64,000 bases of DNA. It comes from JBKEDF01 sp047975325. Lineage in GTDB: Bacteria; Pseudomonadota; Alphaproteobacteria; Rhodobacterales; Rhodobacteraceae. This document shows positions 44,852 to 53,957 of the stretch, piece after piece. The position numbers and the translations under genes were made by a program. The stretch covers positions 1 to 64,000 of the forward strand of contig JBKEDF010000030.1 of the NCBI GenBank assembly GCA_047975325.1. Reading direction: 5' to 3'. Under the pieces are notes generated by a model that searched no databases, was not told the origin of the DNA, and worked only from the letters and a program-made list of their open reading frames with translations. Positions within the stretch are counted from its first letter, which is position 1. The number at the start of each line of letters is the position of its first letter.

Positions 44852-45681
44852 CCCGTCCCGAAGGCCCGGTCATGGCTGAGCGATGGGACGCGGGCGCGGG
44901 CATGTTCCACCTCGGCCAGATCGATCTCGGCAAAACTCAGGCCCGGTTCGGTCCCGCCGTCGGCCAGCACCTCCCCCCAGGGGGCAATCGCAAGGGAATG
45001 ACCATAGGTCTTGCGCCCCTTGCCGCCGGAAGTTTCACGGTGGAATCCCGTTTGCGCGGGGGCCAGCACGAAACAACCCGTTTCAATCGCGCGGGCGCGC
45101 AGCAATATTTCCCAATGGGCCTTGCCCGTCAGATGATTGAACGCCGAAGGCACCGTGAGAATCTGCGCCCCCGCCTGCGCAAGATGGCGATAGAGATAGG
45201 CAAAACGAAGATCATAGCAGACGGTCATCCCGATCCGCCCGATCGGGGTTTCGGCCAGAACCGCCTGATCCCCCGGCCGGTAACCCGATGATTCGCGATA
45301 GACCTCTGTTTCGGAAACATTCACATCGAACATGTGGATCTTGTCGTAACGCGCGGCAATCACGCCATCGGGCCCGACAAGGAAACTCCGGTTGGCAAAG
45401 CGTCCGTCGGCATCCCCGGTCAATAGCCCCAGCGAACCGATCAGCAGCCAGATCCCCGCCCGTGCGGCTTCCTCCCGCAGGGCCATCAGGGTCGGATCCC
45501 GGGCTTCCAGCCGGAATTGCGCGCGTTGAAAGGACCGGCTGGAGGAAAGCGCATTCGTGGCCTCGGGCGTCAGCACGAATTCCGCACCGCCATCGGCGGC
45601 CCGACGGATAAGGTCCACGGTTTCCGGCAGGTTCAGCGCGGGATCATCCGTCACGTTGAGCTGCGCAAGCGCGATCCGCAT
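44848..45681 (-). CDS. Carbon-nitrogen hydrolase (Nit-type, possible deaminated glutathione amidase)
   Basis: This 277-residue nitrilase-superfamily enzyme has the triad Glu40 (LTPEATNAL), Lys114 (RYDKIHMFDV) and Cys155 (MTVCYDLRF). The KIHMFDVNV and VCYDLRFAYLYRHLA signatures are those of Nit1-type deaminated-glutathione amidases. A role in glutathione repair is plausible beside grxC, which is encoded directly upstream (5-base gap). It is the first of the pair nitrilase-MarR. Confidence 0.9.
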   Translation of the reverse strand: MRIALAQLNVTDDPALNLPETVDLIRRAADGGAEFVLTPEATNALSSSRSFQRAQFRLEARDPTLMALREEAARAGIWLLIGSLGLLTGDADGRFANRSFLVGPDGVIAARYDKIHMFDVNVSETEVYRESSGYRPGDQAVLAETPIGRIGMTVCYDLRFAYLYRHLAQAGAQILTVPSAFNHLTGKAHWEILLRARAIETGCFVLAPAQTGFHRETSGGKGRKTYGHSLAIAPWGEVLADGGTEPGLSFAEIDLAEVEHARARVPSLSHDRAFGTG

Positions 45682-45685
45682 CGCA

Positions 45686-45943
45686 CTATCCTTTCAGCAA
45701 TGCATCAAGCTTACCCGCGCGATCCAGCGCATGAAGATCGTCCGAACCGCCAACATGCGTGCCGCCGATAAAGATCTGCGGCACGGTGCGCCCGCCCTTG
45801 GCCCGTTCGGTCATCACCGCACGCTGTGCCGGATCGGCCATCACGTCGATTTCAGTAAAAGCCACGCCCTTGCCCGCCAACAGGCGTTTTGCGGCGTGGC
45901 AATATCCACAATGGGGCGAAGTATAGATTTCAACCGTCTGCAT
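45686..45943 (-). CDS. grxC: Glutaredoxin 3 type
   Basis: This 85-residue thiol oxidoreductase has the dithiol active site CGYC at residues 12-15 (SPHCGYCHAAK). It has the TVPQIFI cis-Pro motif and GGSDDLHALDRAGKL, which binds glutathione. The ATG at 45943 is chosen because AGGAAGG lies upstream and the fold starts with MQTVEIYTSP. It lies just upstream of the nitrilase-type gene and downstream of comF, on one strand. Confidence 0.94.
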   Translation of the reverse strand: MQTVEIYTSPHCGYCHAAKRLLAGKGVAFTEIDVMADPAQRAVMTERAKGGRTVPQIFIGGTHVGGSDDLHALDRAGKLDALLKG

Positions 45944-45980
45944 GGCGCAACCTTCCTGAATTTGCGCCAACTATAGGGAT

Positions 45981-46706
45981 TTAGGTATCTTTCGCAACGC
46001 GTGCGAGCACGATGACCGCAACATCCGTTGCTCCGGCGGCAAGACAGGCCTCCGCCGCAAATGAAAGCGTGGCACCGGAGGTCATCACATCATCGATCAA
46101 AAGGACGTCCCGCCCCTTCATCCGGGGGACACGCCGGGTATGCGCGCGTATCGCACCATCAAGATTGGCGAAACGTGCCTCCCGCCCCCGTCCATCCTGG
46201 CTTTGGGTATGGCGGGATCGAATCAACAGATCGGGGCAATGTTCCAACCCTGCGGCCCGCGCCAGGGCCCGGGACAACAATGCCGACTGGTTATAGCGCC
46301 GTCGCAGGAACCGCCACCAATGCAACGGAACCGGCGCCACGATCATCCCCGGTTTCAAAAGCGGCCCAGCCGCCCGATGCAGCCAGTTTCCCGCCGGATG
46401 GACCAGATCCAGCCGATCCCCGTGTTTCAGCTTCAGAATCAGATCGCGCCCCCGGTCCCGGTAGAGCATGACCGAACGACCGCGGGACCATGGACGGGCA
46501 ATTGTCAGGCAATCATCGCAATGGACAGGATGGCCGGGATCCTCCCCCGGCAGGGGTGTACCGCATGTATCGCAAACCAGACCGGTGATGAATGGCGTAT
46601 CGCGCCAACAGGGGCCGCAGAGACCAAAATCGGATATCACCATCTCGCCGCAGCCAATGCATTGCGGCGGATAGATCGTTTGCAGGATGGCTTGCAATCC
46701 CACCAT
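45981..46706 (-). CDS. comF: ComF family phosphoribosyltransferase-like protein
   Basis: This 241-residue protein has N-terminal CxxC pairs (CIGCGEM, CGPCW, CDTCGTPL, CDDC), probably a zinc site, followed by a PRTase fold. The fold has PVPLHWWRFLRRRYNQSALLSRALA and the PRPP loop VLLIDDVMTSGATL. ComF proteins are linked to DNA uptake in transformable bacteria and to nucleic-acid handling elsewhere. It ends in TAA. It is divergent from the methyltransferase gene with only 20 bp between starts. Confidence 0.93.
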   Translation of the reverse strand: MVGLQAILQTIYPPQCIGCGEMVISDFGLCGPCWRDTPFITGLVCDTCGTPLPGEDPGHPVHCDDCLTIARPWSRGRSVMLYRDRGRDLILKLKHGDRLDLVHPAGNWLHRAAGPLLKPGMIVAPVPLHWWRFLRRRYNQSALLSRALARAAGLEHCPDLLIRSRHTQSQDGRGREARFANLDGAIRAHTRRVPRMKGRDVLLIDDVMTSGATLSFAAEACLAAGATDVAVIVLARVAKDT

Positions 46707-46726
46707 TCCCTCCTATGGTCAGCACC

Positions 46727-47560
46727 ATGCAGAACCTGACCGACCGACCCGCCCTCCTGCGTCAGCGTCGGCGTGCCCTTGCAGGGGCATCGCCCGCCCT
46801 GTTTCTGCATGAGGCGGCCATCCGTGAAATTCAGGAAAGACTCAGCGAGGTTAACAGAACCTTTACGGATATCGCCGTGGTCACGGGTTTTGCCGATCCG
46901 TGGCAGGCAGGTTTCCCCGATGCCCGGATCCTGAACGATGATGACATGCTGGATCTGCCGGAGGCGGGGCTTGATCTGGTGATCCACGGGCTGGCCCTGC
47001 ATTGGGCCAATGATCCGGTGGGTCAACTGATCCAGTGCCGTCGAGCCCTGCGGCCCGACGGATTGTTCCTCGGGGCCTTGCTTGGCGGGCAAACCCTGCA
47101 TGAATTACGGGCGGTTCTGGCTGAATCGGAAACGGCCGTGACCGGGGGGCTTTCGCCCCGGATCCTGCCAATGGCGGAAATCCGCGATCTGGGGGCATTG
47201 CTGCAACGCGCAGGTTTCGCCCTGCCCGTCGCCGATAGCGATCCCCGCAAGGTGCATTATCGTGATACCTTCCATCTGATGCGGGACCTTCGCGCAATGG
47301 GGGAAGGCAATGCCCTTATCAGCCGCCCCCGCAAGCCCCTGCGCCGCGCGATCCTGGCCGAGACCGTCACGCGATATACCACGGCCTTTCCTGCGCCAAA
47401 GGCCCGGATCCGCGCCACATTCGAAACGATCTACCTGACCGGCTGGGCCCCCGGCCCCGGGCAGCAACAACCGCTCCGTCCCGGATCGGCGATGCAACGG
47501 CTGGCAAAGGTGCTGAATACCGATGAATTCACCCTCCCCGGAGCGGGAAGCAACGCTTGA
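46727..47560 (+). CDS. SAM-dependent methyltransferase (NDUFAF5-like)
   Basis: This 277-residue protein resembles the alphaproteobacterial NDUFAF5-like family. LTDRPALLRQRRRAL and FLHEAAIREIQERL at the N-terminus are followed by a class I methyltransferase fold (about 50-120; LDLVIHGLALHWANDPVGQLIQCRRALRPDGLFLGALLGGQTL). The glycine-rich SAM loop is weak. The mitochondrial relative modifies complex I, which suggests but does not prove a similar role. The start is ATG 46727; ATG 46715 is possible. It is divergent from comF. Confidence 0.82.
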   Translation: MQNLTDRPALLRQRRRALAGASPALFLHEAAIREIQERLSEVNRTFTDIAVVTGFADPWQAGFPDARILNDDDMLDLPEAGLDLVIHGLALHWANDPVGQLIQCRRALRPDGLFLGALLGGQTLHELRAVLAESETAVTGGLSPRILPMAEIRDLGALLQRAGFALPVADSDPRKVHYRDTFHLMRDLRAMGEGNALISRPRKPLRRAILAETVTRYTTAFPAPKARIRATFETIYLTGWAPGPGQQQPLRPGSAMQRLAKVLNTDEFTLPGAGSNA

Positions 47561-47612
47561 CCCCCGGCGCCGGAGCTATATTCCGGGAACGGAACCGAAC
47601 AGGATATAAACC

Positions 47613-48695
47613 ATGCAGCCTGACCCCATGGACCAGCCTGGACAAGGGCGCCTTGCCCATGCCCCTGCCGACCACCCCCGGGTGGCGGATCCGAAGATCG
47701 GGGTCCTGCTTGCCAATCTCGGCACGCCGGACAATTACGATTACTGGTCCATGCGGCGCTATCTGGGCGAATTTCTTTCCGATCGCCGGGTGATCGATTA
47801 TCCGGCGTGGAAGTGGCAACCCCTTCTGCAACTTGTCATCCTGACCAAACGGCCTTTCACCTCGGGTGCGAATTATCGGAAGATCTGGAATCACGAAAAG
47901 GGCGAAAGCCCGCTGATGACGATCACCAAGGATCAGACCGCCGGCATCGCGAAAGTCATGCAGGCGCATTATGGCGATCAGGTCATGGTTGATTTCTGCA
48001 TGCGCTATGGCAATCCGTCTACTGCATCAAAACTACGCGACCTTGTTGAGGCGGGATGTGAAAAGATCCTCTTCTTCCCGCTTTATCCGCAATATGCCGG
48101 CGCCACCACAGCCACCGCCAATGACGCCTTCTTCCGCGCCCTGGAAAAGGAAAAGCGGCAACCGGCAAGCCGTACCGTGGCGGAATATTTCGACCACCCC
48201 ACCTATATCGAGGCATTGGCACAATCAGTGGAACGCGCCTGGGCGGGCATGGAGGAGAAACCCGATCTTCTTGTCGCCTCATATCACGGCATGCCACAAC
48301 GCTATATGCGGGAAGGCGACCCCTATCATTGCCAATGCCAGAAAACGACACGGCTCCTGCGGGAAAGGCTCGGCTGGGAACCGGGGATGATCGACACAAC
48401 CTTCCAGTCCGTCTTTGGCCGGGAAGAATGGCTGCGGCCCTATACGGTCGAACATGTGGCAAAACTTGCCCGACAAGGCAAACGCATTGCCGTCATCGCC
48501 CCCGCCTTTTCGGCTGATTGTATTGAAACACTGGAAGAGATCAGCGGGGAAATTCGCGAATCCTACGAAGAGGCCGGAGGAGAGAGCTTTACCTATATCC
48601 CCTGTCTCAATGACGATGAGGCGCATATCCGGGCACTTTGCACGCTCATATCAGAAAACCTGTCAGGCTGGGTCATCGGGAACCATGGACCTTGA
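47613..48695 (+). CDS. hemH: Ferrochelatase
   Basis: This 360-residue enzyme inserts iron into protoporphyrin IX, the last step of haem synthesis. It has IGVLLANLGTPDNYDYWSMRRYLGEFLSDRRVID, the conserved VDFCMRYGNPS, FPLYPQYAGATTATA, ASYHGMPQRYMREGDPYHCQCQKT with the catalytic His, FQSVFGREEWLRPYT, and APAFSADCIETLEEI. The N-terminal 25 residues look disordered. It supplies haem for the cytochrome oxidase locus, though it is not linked to it. Confidence 0.96.
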   Translation: MQPDPMDQPGQGRLAHAPADHPRVADPKIGVLLANLGTPDNYDYWSMRRYLGEFLSDRRVIDYPAWKWQPLLQLVILTKRPFTSGANYRKIWNHEKGESPLMTITKDQTAGIAKVMQAHYGDQVMVDFCMRYGNPSTASKLRDLVEAGCEKILFFPLYPQYAGATTATANDAFFRALEKEKRQPASRTVAEYFDHPTYIEALAQSVERAWAGMEEKPDLLVASYHGMPQRYMREGDPYHCQCQKTTRLLRERLGWEPGMIDTTFQSVFGREEWLRPYTVEHVAKLARQGKRIAVIAPAFSADCIETLEEISGEIRESYEEAGGESFTYIPCLNDDEAHIRALCTLISENLSGWVIGNHGP

Positions 48696-48773
48696 GGGAA
48701 ATCTCTCAGCCCCTCGGAAGGGTTGTAAAAGCCTGATCTGAAGGACCTGAAGGGATGCGATAACCGAAGAAAA

Positions 48774-48848
48774 TGGCAGCCCGTAGGGGAATCGAACCCC
48801 TCTTTCCAGGTTGAAAACCTGGCGTCCTAACCGATAGACGAACGGGCC
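48774..48848 (-). tRNA. tRNA-Glu (anticodon TTC)
   Basis: This 75-base gene includes a genomically encoded CCA end. On the minus strand, acceptor GGCCCGT pairs with ACGGGCT. The anticodon arm is CCAGG-TTTTCAA-CCTGG with anticodon TTC, the T arm AGGGG-TTCGATT-CCCCT is intact, and the D arm includes GTCTATCGGTTAGGAC. It reads GAA/GAG codons. It is read as a single gene. Confidence 0.97.
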
Positions 48849-49034
48849 ATTCTTCGTGGGGAGGTATGTACTCAGGCCGACGGTGACTCGCAAGGGGCAA
48901 AATTCATCTTCTTGTATGAACTGTCATAAACGCCTCCCGGGATATTGCCTTCAGTGGGGGAGCCATATGTCAGGGCAAGCGGTGATCCCGTCATCGCCGC
49001 CCCTTCATGCATGGGTATGGGGTGGGGGGTTGGG

Positions 49035-49706
49035 TTATCCCCAGATGCAGCCCTTGTCTTTCAGGCGCTGGCCCATGCCGCTCAGTTCCAGGATATCACC
49101 CCCGGCACGCAGCTTGGCCATGATTTCCTCTTCCTTGGCCTCTCTTGCCCGGCCAAGTTCACAGACCCGCGTGATATCTTCGCGTTTCAGATGGACGACG
49201 CCGTCATCATCGCCTGAGACGATATCACCGGGGTTGATGGCGATACCCCCCAGCACGATCGGCTTGTTGACGAAACCGACCGTCTCCTTGACCGTGCCCT
49301 GCATTGCCAGCCCCGCCGAAAAGACAGGGAACCCCATCTTGCGGATCGCAGCACCATCACGCACGCCGGCATCAATGACGAGCCCGGCAATCCCCTTGGA
49401 ATGACAGGCCGTGGCCAGAACCTCACCAAAGCCCCCCTGCGGCCGGAAACCACCCGCCGAGACCACCAGCACATCGCCCGGCTGGGCCGTACCAATAGCG
49501 GCAATCAGCATCATATTGTCCCCAGGGGCACAGGAAACGGTGACGGCGGGGCCGCACAGGGTCAGCCCCGGCTTGACCGGTTTGATCGTGGGGTCGATCG
49601 CACCGATGCGATCCTGTGCCTCATGGATGGTCGCGGGGGTGACACTGCGGGCAAGGGCCAGTTCCTCGGCGGTCGGACGGGTGATCTTGGAGATGATATG
49701 AACCAC
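49035..49706 (-). CDS. RraA/LigK-type aldolase (4-carboxy-4-hydroxy-2-oxoadipate aldolase/oxaloacetate decarboxylase family)
   Basis: This 223-residue protein of the RraA-like family has ARSVTPATIHEAQDRIGAIDP, the metal-linked loop GGFGEVLATACHSKGIAGLVIDAGVRDG, and HLKREDITRVCELGRAREAKEEEIM. The RD-containing loop and GIAGLVIDAGVRD match aldolases of the LigK/ProA type, which split pyruvate from a hydroxy-acid in aromatic or gallate degradation. It starts with GTG at 49706 overlapping the tctA stop by one base. The partner tricarboxylate transporter supports action on an imported carboxylate. Confidence 0.87.
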   Translation of the reverse strand: MVHIISKITRPTAEELALARSVTPATIHEAQDRIGAIDPTIKPVKPGLTLCGPAVTVSCAPGDNMMLIAAIGTAQPGDVLVVSAGGFRPQGGFGEVLATACHSKGIAGLVIDAGVRDGAAIRKMGFPVFSAGLAMQGTVKETVGFVNKPIVLGGIAINPGDIVSGDDDGVVHLKREDITRVCELGRAREAKEEEIMAKLRAGGDILELSGMGQRLKDKGCIWG

Positions 49707-51367
49707 TAGCTATTTCCTTCATTTGAGGTTTCAGGTTTGGAAACGGCCCGCCATGCCAGGACCAGAGCCCCCAGGATCGCCGCCCCGCCGACCAGCGGGC
49801 GCAATACCCCCGGCATCAGGAAAAGCGGAACCGCGATAAGAATCAGCGAAAGCGGGACGAAAAAGCGCCAGATGCCCCGGCCCGCGCGGGATTGGTAAAG
49901 CGGGAAGAGCAGCGAAAGGACGGCAAGAAGCAGGAAGAGCAGCGACCACGGACGCAGAAGGAAATTCATCAGTTCCGGAGAAATCGACAGCGCCCGGATC
50001 AGATTGACTTCCCCGATCGGGCCCAGCACCGTTCCCAGGATCAGCGGAGCCAGAGGGAAATCAAGGCGCATCATCAGATATCCGACAATACCGAACAGGA
50101 ACATTGTCCAGACATCGAACATCGTGTTGTTGATCGCAAAGACCCCCATCCCGGTATAAAGCAGGATCACCGCCGCAAGCATGTAGACGGGAATGCCAAT
50201 CACCCGCACGAAAAGCCGCAGCGCCAGCGATTGCAGGAGCAGCACGAAGACATGGCCAAAGACAAAGGCCAGCAGGATCACATAGACGATATCGGGCTGT
50301 TCGGACATGAAGGTCGGGCTGGGCGCCACATCATGAACCAGAAGCGCCGCCAGAACTGCGGCAGCCGCGGCATCGCCCGGAATGCCCAGCGCAACCAGCA
50401 CCATCAGCGCACCGCCCATCGTGGCGTTATTGGCGCTTTCCGGCGCGATAATCCCTTCTGTTGCACCCTTGCCGAAATCTTCGGGCGTCCGCGAACTTTT
50501 CCGTGCCTGATCATAGGCCACAAGATTGGAAATCGAAGCCCCCGCTGCGGGCAGCACCCCAACGAATATGCCAATGGCGGAAGACCGGATCGTCACCGCC
50601 CAATGGCGCAGGATTTCACGCAGGGCGCGCAGATGCTGAATGCCGTAACTGCCTGCCTTGTCCGCACTGAGACTGCGTCGCGCCCGGGCCGTGTCGGGCA
50701 TATCGGCCAGCAATTGTGAAAAGGCAAAGACGCCGATCAGGATTGGCAGATAGGAAAATCCCGAATTCAGGGTGGAATTGCCAAAAGTCAGCCGGGTAAT
50801 CCCGTTCACCTGATCTTCGCCGATGGCAGTGGCAAGCAACCCGATACAGCCTGCAATCAGCCCCTTGATCATATTGCCGCTGGACAGGCTTGCCGTGATT
50901 GTGAGTGCAAAAAGGATCAGGCTGAAATAGCCCCAGGGCCCGATCTCCAGCCCGATCCGGCCAAGAGGCGGCGCCAGCAGGAAGAGAACAAGACCACTGA
51001 AAATCCCGCCGATGCAGGAAGCCCAGAGCCCAAGCCCAAGCGCGAAACCCTGCTGCCCCGACCGCACCAGTGGCAGCCCGTCGAACGTCGTTGCGACCGA
51101 GGCGGGTGTTCCCGGAATTCCCAGCAACATCGCCGAAACGAGTCCCCCGGAAATTCCTCCCACCATCACACCCAGCATCACCGCCAGGCCGGGAACGGTT
51201 TCCATCCCATAGGTGAAGGGCAGTACAATCACGACCGCCATGGTGATGGAAAACCCCGGCATCGCCCCGACCAGAAGCCCGGCAAGAACCCCCGCACCCA
51301 GCAAGGCAAGGTTTCCCGGTGTGCCAAGCTGGCTCAGCGCCAGGAAAAACCCTTCGGTCAGTGTCAT
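49706..51367 (-). CDS. tctA: Tripartite tricarboxylate transporter large permease TctA
   Basis: This 553-residue integral membrane protein has about a dozen helices. The TctA signatures are GAMPGFSITMAVVIVLPFTYGME, GIPGTPASVATTFDGLPLVRSGQ, PAAGASISNLVAYDQARKSS with FGKGATEGIIAPESANNATMGG, and VALGIPGDAAAAAVLAALL. It forms the transport pore of the TTT system. Its ATG at 51367 overlaps the tctB stop (ATGA). It ends in TAG overlapping the start of the aldolase gene. Confidence 0.95.
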   Translation of the reverse strand: MTLTEGFFLALSQLGTPGNLALLGAGVLAGLLVGAMPGFSITMAVVIVLPFTYGMETVPGLAVMLGVMVGGISGGLVSAMLLGIPGTPASVATTFDGLPLVRSGQQGFALGLGLWASCIGGIFSGLVLFLLAPPLGRIGLEIGPWGYFSLILFALTITASLSSGNMIKGLIAGCIGLLATAIGEDQVNGITRLTFGNSTLNSGFSYLPILIGVFAFSQLLADMPDTARARRSLSADKAGSYGIQHLRALREILRHWAVTIRSSAIGIFVGVLPAAGASISNLVAYDQARKSSRTPEDFGKGATEGIIAPESANNATMGGALMVLVALGIPGDAAAAAVLAALLVHDVAPSPTFMSEQPDIVYVILLAFVFGHVFVLLLQSLALRLFVRVIGIPVYMLAAVILLYTGMGVFAINNTMFDVWTMFLFGIVGYLMMRLDFPLAPLILGTVLGPIGEVNLIRALSISPELMNFLLRPWSLLFLLLAVLSLLFPLYQSRAGRGIWRFFVPLSLILIAVPLFLMPGVLRPLVGGAAILGALVLAWRAVSKPETSNEGNS

Positions 51368-51864
51368 GACCGCACTGCCTGCCAAAAGCCGCTCATCCAC
51401 CGACCCGAGGGGACAATCACATTCAACAAGCCGCTGAAAATTCCCCAGAGAACAATCGTCATGCCGATCGCAATTGCCAGATGCAGCACCGTCGCACGAC
51501 GGGTTTTCGGCCCAAGAAACGTCAGAACCGCAAAAACGAAGATCGCCCCGGACAGATAGGCGCCAAGCCGCGGCACAAGCAGAAGAAAACCAAGGAAAGA
51601 GGCAAAGACCGTCAGCGCAATCCCTTCACGTCCGATGATTGCCCCAAGACCGGGTTTTTCGGCCTCCTCCCCCGTCTGCCGAAGGCTGGCGACAAGCAGG
51701 GCAAGCGCCAGAACCCCCATGCAGATCAGGATTGCGCGGGGCCAGATTTCCGCGCCGAAACGTGTTCCGGGAAAGTTCCGTACATTGAAACTTTCCACAT
51801 AGAACAACAGCACTCCGGCCAGCAGCAGGAACGCCAGAAGGATATTCGTACCGCGTTTGCTCAT
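51364..51864 (-). CDS. tctB: Tripartite tricarboxylate transporter small permease TctB
   Basis: This 166-residue membrane protein has about four helices, beginning NILLAFLLLAGVLLFYVESFNVRNFPGTRFGAEIWPRAI, which resembles TctB. It has a hydrophilic loop around residues 65-80. Small permeases of TTT systems are poorly conserved. The call rests mainly on its position between tctC and tctA and on the helix pattern. Confidence 0.88.
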   Translation of the reverse strand: MSKRGTNILLAFLLLAGVLLFYVESFNVRNFPGTRFGAEIWPRAILICMGVLALALLVASLRQTGEEAEKPGLGAIIGREGIALTVFASFLGFLLLVPRLGAYLSGAIFVFAVLTFLGPKTRRATVLHLAIAIGMTIVLWGIFSGLLNVIVPSGRWMSGFWQAVRS

Positions 51865-51936
51865 GCACCACCTCAGGGGGGATCAGATGGGATCGGGGCG
51901 CGCGCGAAACCTATGGTCGCGGCGCCCCGTTACCGG

Positions 51937-52902
51937 TCATTTGGCCATGTAGATGCCAATGGCCTTTGCGGTCGCTTCCCAATCGGCGGCCTGTTCGGCC
52001 CACCAGGTACTGTAATCCGCGGCCCCCTGGAAACGCACGGTATTGCCCATTTTCGTCAATGCCTCCACCACCTCGGCATCCTGCATGACCTGTTCAAATC
52101 GGGACTGGTAGAGTTCCACCAGGTCCGCGGCGGCATCCCCGGGCAGAAGCACACCACGTGTCACATAGATTTCGACATCGAATCCCTGTTCCCGCGCGGT
52201 CGGAACATCAGGCAAGGTCGTGGAACGTTCTTCCGAAAAGATCGCCAACGCCTTGAGCTGTTCCGGGAAATACTGCTTTGCATCGGATTCCCCGACCTGC
52301 CCCAGATGTACCGTATCGGCCAAAAGCGCCGTCACCCTTTCGCGGCCACCTTCATAGCCGATGATATTGAAGGTAACTTCCATGGCATTTTGAAATTGCA
52401 GCAGGATGAAATGGGTATTCGAGGCCATCGAGGCTGCGGCAAGCACCTCACCGGGATTGGCCTTGGCGTAATCGACCATTTCCTGCAAGCCGTTGAAGGG
52501 TGCATTGGGAGATGCGGCAAAGATTGCCGGTTCCACATTGGTCATCGCCACCGGCGTAAAGCCATCCCAGGAAAAATCCACACGACCCGTCAGATAGCTG
52601 GCAAGGATTGCCTCATGCTGAAACAGCATCGTGCAGCCATCGGGTTCGGCATTGAACACTTCTGTTGCGCCCTTGTTCCCGCCCTGCCCGGTGATGTTGA
52701 TGACCTGAAGCTGAGGTTCAAAACCGATCCGGTTATAGGCATCCACAAGGATACGTGCCTGCAGGTCCGAACCGCCCCCCGCACCATAGGGCACGACCAT
52801 TCGGGCAGTGCTGCAGGGAATTTCAGGCTGTGCCACGGCGACATTGGCAACCGATGCAATTGCCACGGCGGCCAGGGCCATCGTTATGGTTTCCCGTATC
52901 AA
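51937..52902 (-). CDS. tctC: Tripartite tricarboxylate transporter substrate-binding protein TctC
   Basis: This 321-residue periplasmic protein begins at a TTG (52902) because AGGAGG lies seven bases upstream. A signal peptide follows (LIRETITMALAAVAIASVANVAVAQ). The mature protein has MVVPYGAGGGSDLQARI, INITGQGGNKGATEVFNAEPDGCTML, and DVPTAREQGFDVEIYVTRGVLLP, matching the Bug/TctC family of carboxylate-binding proteins. A longer upstream reading from 52974 has no signal-peptide pattern. It delivers the carboxylate to TctAB. Confidence 0.92.
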   Translation of the reverse strand: MIRETITMALAAVAIASVANVAVAQPEIPCSTARMVVPYGAGGGSDLQARILVDAYNRIGFEPQLQVINITGQGGNKGATEVFNAEPDGCTMLFQHEAILASYLTGRVDFSWDGFTPVAMTNVEPAIFAASPNAPFNGLQEMVDYAKANPGEVLAAASMASNTHFILLQFQNAMEVTFNIIGYEGGRERVTALLADTVHLGQVGESDAKQYFPEQLKALAIFSEERSTTLPDVPTAREQGFDVEIYVTRGVLLPGDAAADLVELYQSRFEQVMQDAEVVEALTKMGNTVRFQGAADYSTWWAEQAADWEATAKAIGIYMAK

Positions 52903-52974
52903 CTTCTTTCCTCCTGCACTGTTCCGGGTCTCGCGGAAACGATAGGGATTGGCAGTCAGATAAAGCAAATACAT

Positions 52975-52999
52975 ATTATTGATCCATGATATCGATTAT
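52975..52999. promoter_or_regulatory. LysR-type operator between tctC and the LysR gene
   Basis: An imperfect 25-bp palindrome, ATnATnGAT-N7-ATCnATnAT, lies in the AT-rich divergent region (52903-53028) between tctC and the LysR-type regulator. It is the most likely binding site of that regulator. It is AT-rich relative to the rest of the window, as expected for a promoter. Confidence 0.5.
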
Positions 53000-53028
53000 A
53001 TTTATACTTTAATCAAAAGGGGGACCCA

Positions 53029-53943
53029 ATGGCACTGGACCTGCGGCGGCTGCGCTACCTTCAGGCCATCGCCCAGAATGGTTCACTGACCCGGGCGGCG
53101 GAAACCCTGGGTGTTGCCCAGCCGGCCTTGAGCCATCATCTGGCGGAATTGGAAGGGCATTTCGGAACCACGCTTTTTCATCGCGGATCACGGGGCATGG
53201 TCCCGACGGAGGTTGGACGGATCCTGGCGGCGCATGCCTCCTCCATCCTGCGCAGCGTCGAGGATGCGGAGGCCGCAACGCGGGCGGCAGCCGATACGTT
53301 GGCGGGTTCGGTCACGCTGGGCCTTCTGAATACCCTCGCCCTGAGCCTGACCGTACCGATGCTGCAACGCTGTTCCGAACGTTATCCCAATATCAAGCTG
53401 TCAATCTGGGAAGGGACAAGCCAGAACCTGCATGAAGGGATCCAGAAGCAGGAACTTGACCTTGCCATCAACCTGTTTGAGGCCAGCGAACTTCCGGCTC
53501 GCATGCTCGCCATCGAAGAACTGGTTCTGGTCGGTTCGCCCGAAATGGACCCTTCACGCGCCGAGATCCCGCTTCGCGAGGCACTTGAACGCCCGCTGAT
53601 CCTGCCCCCAAAAGAACATGTAATCCGTAAACTGGTCGAATGGGCGGCAATCCAGCAGGATATCCGGCTCAATGTGCGGTATGAACTGTCGGGCGGGGTG
53701 ACGCTGAAGTCCGCGGTGATTGCGGGTTTCGGCTATACCATACTCGGCCGTTCGGCGCTCAGCCGAGAGGATCTGGCAACAAACCTGTCTTTTCGCCGTA
53801 TCGTTTCACCCCAACTGGAAAGACGGCTGGTCACCGCACATTGCGCCTTGCGGTCAGCTTCGCCAGTGGTGAAAACCGTAACGGCCCTGTTGCAGGAACT
53901 GGTTACCGATCTGGCGGGGGAAGAAACCTGGACCATGGCCTGA
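53029..53943 (+). CDS. LysR family transcriptional regulator
   Basis: This 304-residue regulator has the N-terminal winged helix LRRLRYLQAIAQNGSLTRAAETLGVAQPALSHHLAELEGHFGTTLFHR, the LysR DNA-binding domain. The effector domain has AGSVTLGLLNTLALSLTVPMLQRCSERYPNIKL. It is divergent from the tctCBA-aldolase operon and likely activates it when the imported acid is present. It ends directly before the extensin-like gene, which is convergent with it. Confidence 0.93.
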   Translation: MALDLRRLRYLQAIAQNGSLTRAAETLGVAQPALSHHLAELEGHFGTTLFHRGSRGMVPTEVGRILAAHASSILRSVEDAEAATRAAADTLAGSVTLGLLNTLALSLTVPMLQRCSERYPNIKLSIWEGTSQNLHEGIQKQELDLAINLFEASELPARMLAIEELVLVGSPEMDPSRAEIPLREALERPLILPPKEHVIRKLVEWAAIQQDIRLNVRYELSGGVTLKSAVIAGFGYTILGRSALSREDLATNLSFRRIVSPQLERRLVTAHCALRSASPVVKTVTALLQELVTDLAGEETWTMA

Positions 53944-53957
53944 CAGGGCCATCGTGA

